The notes under the pieces were generated by a model. That model saw only the letters and a program-made list of their open reading frames with translations, was not told the DNA's origin and did no database searches. A stretch of DNA of 64,000 bases, taken from positions 62,001 to 126,000 of the forward strand of contig NZ_JAVDYB010000001.1 in the NCBI RefSeq assembly GCF_031458235.1, given 5' to 3'. This DNA is from Catenuloplanes atrovinosus (lineage in GTDB: Bacteria; Actinomycetota; Actinomycetes; Mycobacteriales; Micromonosporaceae). Within the stretch, counting starts at the first letter, position 1. Each line of letters opens with the position of its first letter. A program made the translations under genes and the position numbers. Of the stretch, positions 49,207 through 58,352 are shown in pieces.

Positions 49207-49523
49207 CACGGCGCGGGACGTGCCATGACACCCGGCCGGCCTGGGTCCGCCGCTCCCGCTCCTCTCATGCGAGGGCGGCGAGGAACGTGGGGCGCCGACG
49301 GGCCGTGCCGCTCACGGCGCGGGACGTGCCATGACACCCGGCCGGCCGGGTCCGCCGCTCCCGCTCCTCTCATGCGAGGGCGGCGAGGAACGTGGGGCGC
49401 CGACGGGCCGTGCCGCTCACGGCGCGGGACGTGCCATGACACCCGGCCGGCCGGGGTCCGCAGCTTCCGCTCCTCTCATGCGAGGGCGGCGATGAACGTG
49501 AGGCGCCGACGGGCCATGCCGCT
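49207..49523. repeat. Tandem triplication, 105-106 bp units
   Basis: Units 49207-49312, 49313-49417 and 49418-49523. Each starts CACGGCGCGGGACGTGCCAT and ends GACGGGCC(G/A)TGCCGCT. Units 1 and 2 are almost identical (one base lost in GGCC(T)GGG); unit 3 has about seven changes, so it is oldest or under different drift. Confidence 0.93.
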
Positions 49524-50130
49524 GCGTGCGTCCGCTGACCGCCCGCCCGGAGGCGTCGAGCGGCATCGGCGAGCGGGTCGGCGTCAGCGGCACCGGCCGC
49601 TCGCCGCATCCCTTCGCGCGGGCGGTGGCCGGCCACCCACCGCCACCACGCTTATGGTGACCGTTCGGCTCGGCCGGGGACGGCGTCGACCGCGTGGGCC
49701 GGGACGGCGATGGCCGTGGGAATCGCGGGATGCTCCACGCCATGCCGGGACCGGCCTCGATGGCCCGATCGGCGTAGGCGAATAGCGGGTGACGGTGCCG
49801 GCCGTTCAGGACAGCGGACGCGCCGGCAATGGAAGGCCGCGGGGATTGCGGGAATCGGCTCCGATCGGCCGGTCGGCTCACGTGGCAGCCGGGCAGCGGG
49901 CAGCCGAGAGCGGCGTCGGCCGTGTGAGGCGGGGGCGCGCCGGCAGTGCGGATGACCGCGGGATCGCGGGAGTCCGGGAACCAGGCCGGGACCGATGACC
50001 CGCTCGGCTCGGCCGGACAGCGGAGAGGGCGGCGCCGGCCGCGCGGGACGGAAGGGCGGCCGGGAACGCGGCGGCGTGCGAATCGCGGGGTGTTTCGGAA
50101 CCGGGCTGGGACCGGCTCCGACGCGGAGAC

Positions 50131-50216
50131 CGGAGCGGAGCGCCAGCGGAGTCGGAGGGCGCAGCGCGGTTTGCCCGCGGGAGCATGCGCGGAGTGGCCA
50201 CGCCGGAAGCGGGAAC
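50131..50216 (+). repeat. Dispersed intergenic repeat, copy D
   Basis: CGGAGCGGAGCGCCAGCGG, then TTTGCCCGCGGGAGCATGCG, ending CGCCGGAAGCGGGAAC. Very like copy A. Unlike the other four copies its GGGAA end faces a 5' end, that of proS. Confidence 0.87.
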
Positions 50217-50279
50217 ATGAAGTTGATCTTTAAAGGATTGGAAGGCCCCGGCGGGCGGAGGCGGGGAAACCGCGCGGCC

Positions 50280-50293
50280 TAGGATGTGCGGTT
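50280..50293 (+). promoter_or_regulatory. Candidate leaderless -10 for proS
   Basis: TAGGAT (50280-50285) ends 8 nt before the ATG; no ribosome-binding site. Confidence 0.5.
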
Positions 50294-51700
50294 ATGGCTC
50301 GTGTGCTCACTCCCCGGGCGGAGGATTTTCCCCGCTGGTACCAGGATCTGATCGCCAAGGCGCAGCTGGCCGACAACGGGCCGGTACGCGGGACGATGGT
50401 GATCCGGCCGACGGCGTATGCCATCTGGGAGCGGATCCAGTCCGAGATGGATGCGCGGATCAAGGCGGCGGGCGCGGAGAACGCGTATTTTCCGCTGTTC
50501 ATCCCGGAGAATTACCTGACCCGGGAGGCGGAGCACGTCGAGGGGTTCTCGCCGGAGCTGGCGGTGGTCACGCACGGTGGCGGCAAGCAACTGGCCGAGC
50601 CGGTGGTGGTGCGGCCGACGAGTGAGACCGTGATCGGCGAGTTCATGGCGAAGTGGATCGACTCCTACCGGGACCTGCCGCTGCTGCTCAACCAGTGGGC
50701 GAATGTGGTGCGGTGGGAAATGCGGCCGCGGGTGTTCCTGCGGACCAGCGAGTTCCTCTGGCAGGAGGGGCACACCGCGCACGCGACCGAGGCGGACGCG
50801 CGGGCCTACGCGAAGAAGATCCTGCACGAGGCGTACGAGGACCTGATGGTCACCGTGCTGGCGATGCCGGTGCTGGTCGGGCGCAAGACGGACCGGGAGC
50901 GGTTCGCGGGGGCGACCAGCACGTACTGCCTCGAGGGCATGATGGGCGACGGCAAGGCGCTGCAGATGGGCACGTCGCACGAGCTGGGACAGAACTTCGC
51001 GCGGGCGTTCGACATCGCGTTCTCGTCGCAGAGCGGCGCGCGCGAGCACGCGTGGACCACGTCGTGGGGCACGTCCACGCGGATGGTCGGCGGCCTGATC
51101 ATGTGCCACGGCGACGACAGCGGGCTGCGGGTGCCGCCGGTGCTGGCGCCGATCCAGGCGCACGTGATGATCGTCAAGGGCGGCGAGGGCGTGGCCGAGG
51201 CGGCGGCGCGGATCAGGGACGATCTCAAGGCCGCGGGGGTACGGGTCGGCTTCGACGACCGGGTGGACACGCCGTTCGGCCGGCGGGCGGTGGACGCCGA
51301 GCTGAAGGGGTACCCGATCCGGATCGAGGTCGGGCCGCGGGATCTCGCCGAGGGGAATGTCACGGTGGCCCGGCGGTTCGACGGGAGCAAGCTGAGCGTG
51401 CCGGTGGCCGGCGTGGTCGACGCGGTGGTCACGGCGCTGGCGGCGGATCAGGGCGCGCTCTACGACGCGGCGCTGGCGCACCGCGAGGCGAACACGCACG
51501 AGGTCAAGACGCTGAGCGAGGCGCTCGAGGCGGCGGCCACCGGCTGGGCGCGACTGCCCTGGTCCGCGGTCGGCGTCGAGGGCGAGGCGGAGGCGAACAA
51601 GCAGGCGGTGACCGTGCGCTGCCTGATCCGCGCGGACGGCACGGTGCCGGAGTCGGAGACCGAGCCGGACCTGATCGCGGTCCTGGGCCGTTCGTACTGA
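50294..51700 (+). CDS. proS: Prolyl-tRNA synthetase, archaeal/eukaryotic type
   Basis: 468 residues. Class II core: RGTMVIRPTAYAIWERIQ, VVRPTSETVIGEFMAKW, motif 2 RWEMRPRVFLRTSEFLWQEGHTAHAT, motif 3 region GLIMCHGDDSGLRVPP. No editing INS insertion between motifs 2 and 3, as expected for this class, unlike the longer bacterial form. Ends with the zinc-like/C-terminal domain and a final Tyr (VLGRSY). Flanked by repeats and absent here from the usual core order, so likely acquired or a second ProRS. Confidence 0.94.
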   Translation: MARVLTPRAEDFPRWYQDLIAKAQLADNGPVRGTMVIRPTAYAIWERIQSEMDARIKAAGAENAYFPLFIPENYLTREAEHVEGFSPELAVVTHGGGKQLAEPVVVRPTSETVIGEFMAKWIDSYRDLPLLLNQWANVVRWEMRPRVFLRTSEFLWQEGHTAHATEADARAYAKKILHEAYEDLMVTVLAMPVLVGRKTDRERFAGATSTYCLEGMMGDGKALQMGTSHELGQNFARAFDIAFSSQSGAREHAWTTSWGTSTRMVGGLIMCHGDDSGLRVPPVLAPIQAHVMIVKGGEGVAEAAARIRDDLKAAGVRVGFDDRVDTPFGRRAVDAELKGYPIRIEVGPRDLAEGNVTVARRFDGSKLSVPVAGVVDAVVTALAADQGALYDAALAHREANTHEVKTLSEALEAAATGWARLPWSAVGVEGEAEANKQAVTVRCLIRADGTVPESETEPDLIAVLGRSY

Positions 51701-51752
51701 TTTTCACTCCCGGTGGTGGTCGCGTCGTAACGGCGTGGTCACCACCGGGGAT

Positions 51753-51766
51753 TAACCTGGCTGATC
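51753..51766 (+). promoter_or_regulatory. Candidate leaderless -10 for the DUF402 gene
   Basis: TAACCT (51753-51758) ends 8 nt before GTG 51767; no ribosome site. Confidence 0.5.
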
Positions 51767-52417
51767 GTGGGATTCGCGCGCGGCCGACTGATAATGCACC
51801 GCAACGTCCGTCATCACCGGATCGGCTGGGTCCGCCCGGTGCGGGTGGTCAGCGACGACGAGCGCGGGCTGCTGGTCTGGCTGGACCGCGGCACCCGGGT
51901 GATCAACGAGGTCGCGGCGGACGGCCGGGGCATGCGCGCGATGCCGTTCAGCGAGTGGGTGGGACAGGACTACCGGCTGGCCGAGACCGTCTGGCAGGGG
52001 CCCGGCGTGCTCAAGTTCATACCGCCCGGCGAGTCGCACTCGGTCTGGTGGTTCCGCGACGATCACGGGCGGTTCACCGGCTGGTACGTGAACCTGGAGG
52101 CCCCGGCGATCCGCTGGGACGACGGCACCGCGGCCGGCGTGGACATGGTCGACCAGGACCTGGACATCGTGGTGGCCCCCGACCGCACGTGGCGGTGGAA
52201 GGACGAGGACGAGTTCGCCGAGCGGCTGGCGTTCCCGGACCACTACTGGGTGCCGGACGCGGCCGCGGTGTGGGCCGAGGGCAAGCGCGTGATCGAGCGG
52301 ATCGAGGCGGGCGAGTTCCCGTTCGACGGCACCTGGACCGACTTCGCGCCGGACCCGTCGTGGAAGCCGGGTGCGCCCGCGCCGGGCTGGGACCGGCCGG
52401 TCCTGGAGCGCCCCTGA
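51767..52417 (+). CDS. DUF402 (FomD-like) protein
   Basis: 216 residues. Family motifs WWFRDDHGRFTGWYVNLEAP and the acidic metal-binding stretch VDMVDQDLDIVVAPDRTWRWKDEDEF. Relatives hydrolyse nucleoside diphosphates or CMP-linked phosphonates (FomD). No ribosome site at GTG 51767. Confidence 0.83.
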   Translation: MGFARGRLIMHRNVRHHRIGWVRPVRVVSDDERGLLVWLDRGTRVINEVAADGRGMRAMPFSEWVGQDYRLAETVWQGPGVLKFIPPGESHSVWWFRDDHGRFTGWYVNLEAPAIRWDDGTAAGVDMVDQDLDIVVAPDRTWRWKDEDEFAERLAFPDHYWVPDAAAVWAEGKRVIERIEAGEFPFDGTWTDFAPDPSWKPGAPAPGWDRPVLERP

Positions 52418-52645
52418 AAAGCCCTTCGCCCCGCTTTGGGTACGTGTTCCGGGGTCATTTCATCCGCGGGCCCCGGATCTGGCACAATGGTGAGCTGGTA
52501 TCCGGCACGCGTTTGTTGCCCTCTAACTGCGAACGCGGCGCCAATCCCTGAAGCATCGGATCCCATGCCCCACGTGGGAGCCCGCCTGCTCACCCGCGCA
52601 CCGGTCGCCCAGACCGGTGTAGATCGCAACAGGAGCGAACAGACA
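52418..52645 (+). promoter_or_regulatory. Leader of the rpsP ribosomal operon
   Basis: Possible -10 CACAAT (52483-52488) with TTTCAT about 19 bp upstream. The remaining about 150-nt leader holds small stems such as CCCACGTGGG (52567-52576). AGGAG at 52631 is the ribosome site for rpsP. Confidence 0.45.
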
Positions 52646-53113
52646 GTGGCCGTAAAGATCCGGCTCCTGCGGATGGGCAAGATCCGCAACCCTCAGTACC
52701 GCATCGTCGTGGCCGACTCGCGGACCAAGCGCGACGGCCGGGCCATCGAGTACGTGGGCATCTACCAGCCGAAGGAGCACCCTTCGGTGATCGAGGTCAA
52801 GTCCGACCGGGTGCAGCACTGGCTGTCGGTCGGCGCGCAGCCGAGCGAGGCCGTGCAGCGCATCCTGGAGAAGACCGGCGACTGGCAGAAGTTCAAGGGT
52901 CTGCCGGCCCCGCCGCCGCTCCTGGTCGCGGAGCCGAAGGCGGACCGCAAGGCCGTCTACGACGCCGAGTCGCAGGCCGCCGCGGGCGTCACCCCGGCGA
53001 AGTCCGCGTCGAAGAAGGCCGAGCCGAAGGCTGCCGAGCCGAAGGCCGCCGAGCCCAAGGCTGAGGCCAAGGCCGAGGAGCCCGCCGATGCGGGCGCCGG
53101 CGACGCGAGCTGA
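52646..53113 (+). CDS. rpsP: Small-subunit ribosomal protein bS16 with a long C-terminal tail
   Basis: 155 residues. [19 protein letters not shown] and TGDWQKFKG are the S16 core; the core ends near residue 90. The tail is Ala/Lys/Glu-rich with repeated KAAEP units and is disordered-looking. GTG 52646. KhpA starts inside its end. Confidence 0.97.
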   Translation: MAVKIRLLRMGKIRNPQYRIVVADSRTKRDGRAIEYVGIYQPKEHPSVIEVKSDRVQHWLSVGAQPSEAVQRILEKTGDWQKFKGLPAPPPLLVAEPKADRKAVYDAESQAAAGVTPAKSASKKAEPKAAEPKAAEPKAEAKAEEPADAGAGDAS

Positions 53114-53348
53114 CGGGGCGCTCCGGCCCGCGCTGGAGCACCTCGTCAAGGGCATCGTCGACCACCCGGACGACGTGCGCGTCCGGCTCGTCGACTCGCG
53201 CCGCGGCAAGCGGCTGGAGGTGCGCGTCCACCCCGAGGACCTGGGAACGGTCATCGGGCGTGGCGGCCGCACCGCCAAGGCGCTGCGTACGGTGATCGGG
53301 TCGATCGGCGGGCGTGGCGTGCGAGTCGACATAGTCGACGCGTACTGA
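53088..53348 (+). CDS. khpA: KH-domain RNA-binding protein KhpA
   Basis: 86 residues. [14 protein letters not shown] and the KH loop [17 protein letters not shown] (GxxG). Forms a complex with Jag/KhpB in other bacteria. ATG 53088 overlaps rpsP by 26 bp; no other start is available in frame. Confidence 0.92.
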   Translation: MRAPATRADGALRPALEHLVKGIVDHPDDVRVRLVDSRRGKRLEVRVHPEDLGTVIGRGGRTAKALRTVIGSIGGRGVRVDIVDAY

Positions 53349-53352
53349 GTCG

Positions 53353-53922
53353 ATGCTCCTCATCATCGGGCACATCGCCCGCGCGCACGGCGTGCGTGGC
53401 GAGGTCGCCGTGCACGTGCGCACGGACGAGCCCGAGGCGCGTTTCGTCCCCGGCGCGGTGCTGACCACCGAGATCTCCTCGAGGGTCCGCACCGCTCCGG
53501 CGGACGCCGCCGCCCCGGCCGGTTCCGTGCGGTTCGAGATCCCCCCGAAGCTGGTGATCGAGACCGTCCGGCAGCATCAGGACAAGCTGCTCATCACGTT
53601 CGAGGGCATCCTCGACCGCGATGTGGCGGAGGCCATGAAGGGCGTCCTGCTCTGCGTGGACAGCGACGAGATCTCGCCGCTGGACGATCCGGACGAGTTC
53701 CGCGACCACGAGCTGGTCGGCCTGACCGTGGTCGACACCGCCGGGCAGAAGCTCGGCGAGGTGCTGCGCATCGACCACGCGGCCGCGTCCGACCTGATCG
53801 TGCTCAAGCGCGTGCAGGGTGGGACGGCGCTGATCCCGTTCGTCCGGCAGATCGTCCCCGAGGTCGACGTGGCCGGTGGCCGGGTCGTGGTGGACCCGCC
53901 GGACGGGCTGCTGGACCTGTAG
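53353..53922 (+). CDS. rimM: Ribosome maturation factor RimM
   Basis: 189 residues. N-terminal GHIARAHGVRGEVAV, central KGVLLCVDSDEISPL, C-terminal PRC-barrel GTALIPFVRQIVPEVDV. Needed for 30S head assembly. Next to trmD with no gap. Confidence 0.95.
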   Translation: MLLIIGHIARAHGVRGEVAVHVRTDEPEARFVPGAVLTTEISSRVRTAPADAAAPAGSVRFEIPPKLVIETVRQHQDKLLITFEGILDRDVAEAMKGVLLCVDSDEISPLDDPDEFRDHELVGLTVVDTAGQKLGEVLRIDHAAASDLIVLKRVQGGTALIPFVRQIVPEVDVAGGRVVVDPPDGLLDL

Positions 53923-54735
53923 ATGCGCGTCGACGTACTGACCATCTTCCCGGACTACTTCGCCCCGCTGGAGCTCTCCCTGATCGGGAAGGCGCGCACC
54001 ACGGGGCTGCTCGACGTGGGCGTGCACGACCTGCGGCAGTGGACGCACGACGTGCACCGCACCGTGGACGACACCCCCTACGGCGGCGGGCCGGGCATGG
54101 TCATGCGGCCGGAGCCGTGGGGTGCCGCGTTCGACGAGCTGGTACCCCCCGACCGCCCACCCCTGACCGGACCGGAGTCCGTACCGCTGGATGATCGTGC
54201 TCCGGTTTTGATCGTGCCCACGCCGGCCGGGCAACGATTCGATCAAGCCATGGCGCACGCGTTCGCCGGCGAACGGCGGTTGATCTTCGCCTGCGGGCGG
54301 TACGAGGGGATCGACCAGCGGGTGCTGGAGGAGGCCGCGACCCGGATGCGGGTGCGCGAGGTCTCGCTCGGCGACTACGTGCTGTTCGGCGGCGAGGTCG
54401 CGGTGCTGGTGATGCTGGAGGCGGTGGTGCGGCTGCTGCCCGGGGTGATCGGCAACGCGGAGTCGCTGACCGAGGAGTCGCACGCGAACGGCCTGCTGGA
54501 GGCGCCGCTCTACACGAAGCCGGCGGTCTGGCGCGGGCGCGAGGTGCCCGAGGTGCTGCGCTCCGGGGACCACGGGCGGATCGCGCGGTGGCGCCGGGCA
54601 CAGTCCCTTCTGCGCACGGCCGCGCAACGGCCGGATATGCTGGCCAGTACCGCACCGGAGACGCTGGACAAGCACGATGTCGCCACGTTGACCGGGGCCG
54701 GATTTCCGGTGCCCGAGGCCGGTGTGGCAAAGTAG
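53923..54735 (+). CDS. trmD: tRNA (guanine(37)-N1)-methyltransferase
   Basis: 270 residues. [29 protein letters not shown], the SPOUT knot [31 protein letters not shown], then [11 protein letters not shown]. Starts at the base after the rimM stop. Confidence 0.97.
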   Translation: MRVDVLTIFPDYFAPLELSLIGKARTTGLLDVGVHDLRQWTHDVHRTVDDTPYGGGPGMVMRPEPWGAAFDELVPPDRPPLTGPESVPLDDRAPVLIVPTPAGQRFDQAMAHAFAGERRLIFACGRYEGIDQRVLEEAATRMRVREVSLGDYVLFGGEVAVLVMLEAVVRLLPGVIGNAESLTEESHANGLLEAPLYTKPAVWRGREVPEVLRSGDHGRIARWRRAQSLLRTAAQRPDMLASTAPETLDKHDVATLTGAGFPVPEAGVAK

Positions 54736-54847
54736 AGAGGTTGCCGCGATCGGGGCACGTCCCCGCATGCGCAACGAGTAGTTTTCTTTCGCGCCGCCAC
54801 TGGCCATGGCGCGGGGATTCGCCACGAGCCTTGAGGATGCAGCAGCG

Positions 54848-55204
54848 ATGAACACGCTCGACGCACTGGACGCCCAGTCGCAGCGGACCGACATCCCGGA
54901 CTTCCGCGCCGGTGACACCCTGAAGGTGCACGCGCGCGTCGTCGAGGGCAACCGCTCCCGTGTCCAGGTCTTCCAGGGTGTCGTCATCCGGCGCCACGGT
55001 GCCGGCCTGCGCGAGACCTTCACCATCCGGAAGGTGAGCTTCGGCGTCGGCGTCGAGCGCACCTACCCGATCAACAGCCCGGCGATCGACCGGCTCGAGG
55101 TCGTCACCCGCGGTGACGTCCGCCGGGCCAAGCTGTACTACCTCCGTGAGCTCCGCGGCAAGGCCGCGAAGATCAAGGAGAAGCGCGAGAAGGTCGCCGG
55201 CTGA
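54848..55204 (+). CDS. rplS: Large-subunit ribosomal protein bL19
   Basis: 118 residues, [53 protein letters not shown] 54848 follows GAGGATG. The 112-bp gap after trmD may hold its own promoter or processing site; none is clear. Confidence 0.97.
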   Translation: MNTLDALDAQSQRTDIPDFRAGDTLKVHARVVEGNRSRVQVFQGVVIRRHGAGLRETFTIRKVSFGVGVERTYPINSPAIDRLEVVTRGDVRRAKLYYLRELRGKAAKIKEKREKVAG

Positions 55205-55265
55205 CGTCCCCCGGACGGGGACAGCTTCTCTCGCTCCGAGAGCAGCCGTAGCGCCGAACGCGACC

Positions 55266-55278
55266 TAAGCTTGCTTCT
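55266..55278 (+). promoter_or_regulatory. Candidate leaderless -10 for lepB1
   Basis: TAAGCT (55266-55271) ends 7 nt before GTG 55279. Confidence 0.5.
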
Positions 55279-56328
55279 GTGACGTACGGGCGCTACGACG
55301 GCGACAGTCGAAGAACACCGCCCTACCGCTCGGCGCCTCCCTCCGGTCAGAACGACGGGGACGGGGCGCGGGCGGTAGTGCTGTATCCGGGCACGGGCGG
55401 CAGCGGCTCGTTCTTCGACGATCCGGCTCCGGACGAGGCCGACGAGCGGCCGCGCCGCCGCCGTGGACGCGGCGAGGACGACGGCGACGACGAGCGGCCG
55501 CCGCGGCGCCAGGTGAAGCAGATGGCGCTCTGGCTGGAACTGCCCATCCTGCTGGTGGTGGCGTTCTGCCTGGCCGTGCTCATCCGCACGTTCCTGGTGC
55601 AGGCGTTCTACATCCCCTCCGGGTCGATGGAGAACACGCTGCTCGTCGGCGACCGCGTGCTGGTCAACAAGGTGGTCTACGACGTCCGCACGCCGCAGCG
55701 CGGCGAGGTCGTGGTCTTCCGGGGTACGGACCGGTGGGCGCCCGAGCACACCGACGACACCTCCGGGCTGACGTTCATGACGAAGCTCAGCCGTACCATC
55801 GGCGACCTCGTCGGCGTCGGCCGGCCCGGGGAGAAGGACTTCATCAAGCGCGTCATCGGCGTCGCCGGCGACCGGGTCTCCTGCTGCGACGAGCAGGGGC
55901 GCATCCTCGTCAACGGCGTCCCGATCGACGAGCCGTACATCTTCGAGGACTCGCCGCTGGACGACACGATCGGCGACGGCAACGACTGCCGGTCCCGGCG
56001 GTTCCAGGAGGTCGTGGTCCCGGAGAACCAGATCTTCGTGATGGGCGACCACCGCTCCGTCTCCCAGGACGCCCGCTGCCAGGGCCCGGTCCCGGTGGAG
56101 AACGTGGTCGGCCAGGCATTCGTGATCGTGTGGCCGCGGGACAGCTGGGCCGGGATTCCCGTGCCTGAGGTGTGGGACGACGTGCCCGCCTCGTCCGCCG
56201 CGCCGCAGAACCCGGCGCCCGACACTCAAGGGGGATTCGTGCTCACTGTCCCCTTGTTGGCATCTCTGGCGTTTAGCGCGCGTTCCCGGTCTCCATTCTC
56301 AGCCCGTCGTCGTAGGCTCCCTTCGTGA
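55279..56328 (+). CDS. lepB: Type I signal peptidase, long N-terminal form
   Basis: 349 residues. A 75-residue acidic/Arg-rich cytoplasmic N-terminus, one membrane segment (WLELPILLVVAFCLAVLIRTFLV, about 85-107), Ser nucleophile in IPSGSMENTL, Lys base in KRVIGVAGD, and the GDHRSVSQDAR box. Vicinal CC follows VSCC. First of two tandem signal peptidases; the stop overlaps the start of the second. Confidence 0.94.
   Translation: MTYGRYDGDSRRTPPYRSAPPSGQNDGDGARAVVLYPGTGGSGSFFDDPAPDEADERPRRRRGRGEDDGDDERPPRRQVKQMALWLELPILLVVAFCLAVLIRTFLVQAFYIPSGSMENTLLVGDRVLVNKVVYDVRTPQRGEVVVFRGTDRWAPEHTDDTSGLTFMTKLSRTIGDLVGVGRPGEKDFIKRVIGVAGDRVSCCDEQGRILVNGVPIDEPYIFEDSPLDDTIGDGNDCRSRRFQEVVVPENQIFVMGDHRSVSQDARCQGPVPVENVVGQAFVIVWPRDSWAGIPVPEVWDDVPASSAAPQNPAPDTQGGFVLTVPLLASLAFSARSRSPFSARRRRLPS
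56313..56324 (+). promoter_or_regulatory. Candidate leaderless -10 for lepB2 inside lepB1
   Basis: TAGGCT (56313-56318) ends 6 nt before GTG 56325. Confidence 0.45.
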
Positions 56329-56969
56329 TCGACGAGCAGACCGACAAGCCACGCAGTTCGTTCTGGAAAGAACTACCGATCCTCCTGGGTGTGGCGCTGC
56401 TTGTCGCCATCCTGGTCCGGACGTTCGTGCTCCAGACGTTCTACATCCCGTCCCCCTCCATGGAGCACACGCTCAACGTCTACGACCGGGTCCTGGTCAA
56501 CAAGCTCGTTTACAACTTCCGCGACCCCGAGCGCGGCGAGATCATCGTGTTCGAGGCGCCGGAGGGCTGGCGCAGCACGCCCAAGGGCGAGGACTTCATC
56601 AAGCGCATCATCGGCGTCGGCGGCGACCGCGTCATGTGCTGCGACGCGCAGGGGCGCATCCAGGTGAACGGCGTGTCGCTGGACGAGCCGTACATCTACT
56701 CGGAGAACGGCGTGCAGGATCCGCCCGCCTCCACCGAGTTCGACATCGTGGTGCCGGCCGACCGGCTCTGGGTGATGGGCGACCACCGCTCGCAGTCCGG
56801 CGACTCGCTGGAGCACTGGACGACGTCGTCCGGGGACATGCAGAAGTCCACGATCGCCGAGGACGCGGTGGTCGGGCGCGCGTTCGTCCTGTTCTGGCCG
56901 TTCTCGCGCGCCGACTGGCTCTCCGCGCCGGACACGTTCGATCAGGTCCCGTCCGGAAGCGGCGGCTGA
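56325..56969 (+). CDS. lepB: Type I signal peptidase, short form
   Basis: 214 residues. Membrane segment about 18-38, Ser in IPSPSMEHTL, Lys in KRIIGVGGD, VMCCDAQGRI and GDHRSQSGDSL. Lacks the long N-terminus of its upstream paralogue. GTGA overlap. Gene duplication of lepB is common in actinomycetes. Confidence 0.94.
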   Translation: MIDEQTDKPRSSFWKELPILLGVALLVAILVRTFVLQTFYIPSPSMEHTLNVYDRVLVNKLVYNFRDPERGEIIVFEAPEGWRSTPKGEDFIKRIIGVGGDRVMCCDAQGRIQVNGVSLDEPYIYSENGVQDPPASTEFDIVVPADRLWVMGDHRSQSGDSLEHWTTSSGDMQKSTIAEDAVVGRAFVLFWPFSRADWLSAPDTFDQVPSGSGG

Positions 56970-56977
56970 GGGTCTCC

Positions 56978-56989
56978 TAGGCTGGGGTG
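56978..56989 (+). promoter_or_regulatory. Candidate leaderless -10 for the NUDIX gene
   Basis: TAGGCT (56978-56983) ends 6 nt before ATG 56990. Confidence 0.5.
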
Positions 56990-57448
56990 ATGGTGGACTT
57001 CGTGCCGCGCCGCGCGGCTCGTGTGCTGCTGGTCGACGAGGCCGGGCGGGTGCTGCTGTTCCGCGGCGTCGACCCGGGGCGGCCCGGCGAGCCGTACTGG
57101 TTCACGATCGGCGGCGGCCTGGACGAGGGCGAGACGCCGGCCGAGGCCGCACGGCGCGAGCTGCGCGAGGAGGCCGGGCTGGACCTGCCGGCCTCGGCGA
57201 TCGGGCCGGCGGTGCACCGGGACGTGACGGAGTTCCCGTTCAACCACGTGTGGTACCGGCAGGAGCAGGAGTTCTTCCTGGTGCGCGCCCCCGGGGTGGA
57301 GGTCGACACGAGCGGGTTCGACGACGTCGAGCGGGCCACCATCACGTCGTACCGGTGGTGGTCGGCGGCCGAACTGGCGTCCGCCTCCGAGCCGGTCCAT
57401 CCGGCGGATCTCGCCGGGCTGCTGCGCCGGGTGACGGCCGGTGCTTAG
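56990..57448 (+). CDS. NUDIX hydrolase
   Basis: 152 residues. NUDIX box GGLDEGETPAEAARRELREEAGL complete in order (G-x5-E-x7-REUxEE), spanning about 38-60. N-terminal VDFVPRRAARVLLVDEAGRV. Overlaps rnhB by 8 bp. Substrate unknown. Confidence 0.92.
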   Translation: MVDFVPRRAARVLLVDEAGRVLLFRGVDPGRPGEPYWFTIGGGLDEGETPAEAARRELREEAGLDLPASAIGPAVHRDVTEFPFNHVWYRQEQEFFLVRAPGVEVDTSGFDDVERATITSYRWWSAAELASASEPVHPADLAGLLRRVTAGA

Positions 57449-58352
57449 CCCGCAGCGGACCATCGTGCGGCGCGAGGCCGGCATCTACGCGCTGGAGCGG
57501 GCGTTGCAGCGCCGCGGGTTCACGCTGGTCGCCGGCGCGGACGAAGCCGGGCGGGGCGCGTGCGCGGGACCGCTGGTCGCGGCCGCGGTGGTGCTGCCGA
57601 CCGGGCGGCGCGGCGAGATCGACGGGCTGACCGACTCGAAACTGCTGACCGCCGCGGCCCGGGAGCGGATCTACGCGGAGGTGGTGGCGCGGGCGCTGGC
57701 GTACTCGGTGGTGGTCATACCGCCGACCGAGGTGGATGCGCGCGGGCTGCATGTGTGTAACCTCGCGGCCATGCGTCGCGCGCTGGCCTCGCTGACGGTC
57801 CGCCCGGAGTACGTCCTCACCGACGGCTTCGCGGTGGACGGGCTCGGCGTGCCCGGGCTCGCCGTGTGGAAGGGCGACCAGGTCGCGGCGTGCGTGGCGG
57901 CGGCGAGCGTGCTCGCCAAGGTCACCCGGGATCGGATCATGGTGGAGCTGGACGCGGAGTTCCCGGCGTACGGCTTCGCCGACCACAAGGGGTACGTGAC
58001 GGCCGAGCACAATGCGGCACTGGCGCAGTACGGCCCGTGCGTGGAGCATCGGTACTCGTACGTGAACGTGGCGGCCGCGTCCGGCCGTGACGGCAGCCCG
58101 CCCCGGGCCCGCCGTCCGGTCTCCGCGGAGTCCGACCGTCCGTCGGTGGTGTCCTCCGGCGGCGTCGTGTCGCCCGGCGGCATTGCGTCGCCCGGCGTGT
58201 GGTCGTCGTCGGACGGCGTGGCGTCGGGCGGTGCCGAGGCGATGGCGCGGGCCGCCGCGGGCTGGAGTACCGTCGGCGTGGCATCGGAGCAGCAGCCACG
58301 ACCGCCGACGTGGGTGGGGGAAGATGGCCAGATGAAGGGCGGACAAGGATGA
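57441..58352 (+). CDS. rnhB: Ribonuclease HII with a low-complexity C-terminal extension
   Basis: 303 residues. Catalytic VAGADEAGRGACAGPLVAA (DEAGRG), LTDSKLL, ASVLAKVTRDRIM and the HKGYVTAEH motif. The enzyme ends near residue 215; about 90 further residues are Ser/Gly/Pro-rich with repeated SSGG, SPGG and SSDG units. Removes RNA from DNA hybrids. ATGA overlap with DUF2469. Confidence 0.94.
   Translation: MLSPQRTIVRREAGIYALERALQRRGFTLVAGADEAGRGACAGPLVAAAVVLPTGRRGEIDGLTDSKLLTAAARERIYAEVVARALAYSVVVIPPTEVDARGLHVCNLAAMRRALASLTVRPEYVLTDGFAVDGLGVPGLAVWKGDQVAACVAAASVLAKVTRDRIMVELDAEFPAYGFADHKGYVTAEHNAALAQYGPCVEHRYSYVNVAAASGRDGSPPRARRPVSAESDRPSVVSSGGVVSPGGIASPGVWSSSDGVASGGAEAMARAAAGWSTVGVASEQQPRPPTWVGEDGQMKGGQG

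Larger units (their letters stand above)
49186..50293. other. 1.1-kb non-coding, repeat-rich gap
   Basis: Holds a 106-bp tandem triplication (49207-49523), a run of degenerate repeats around 49690-50110 (motifs AATCGCGGG, CCGGGACCGG, GACAGCGGA recurring), and dispersed-repeat copy D (50131-50216). Open frames reflect repeat periodicity and GC bias; I support none. Confidence 0.7.

Noticed and set aside
49207-49523. Possible CRISPR array
   Set aside because: Whole units repeat in tandem without unique spacers, and no cas genes are near.
49225-49785. Open frame with 35-residue repeats
   Set aside because: Repeats come from the DNA tandem triplication; no start signal, no family, and frame is broken by the 106-bp unit.
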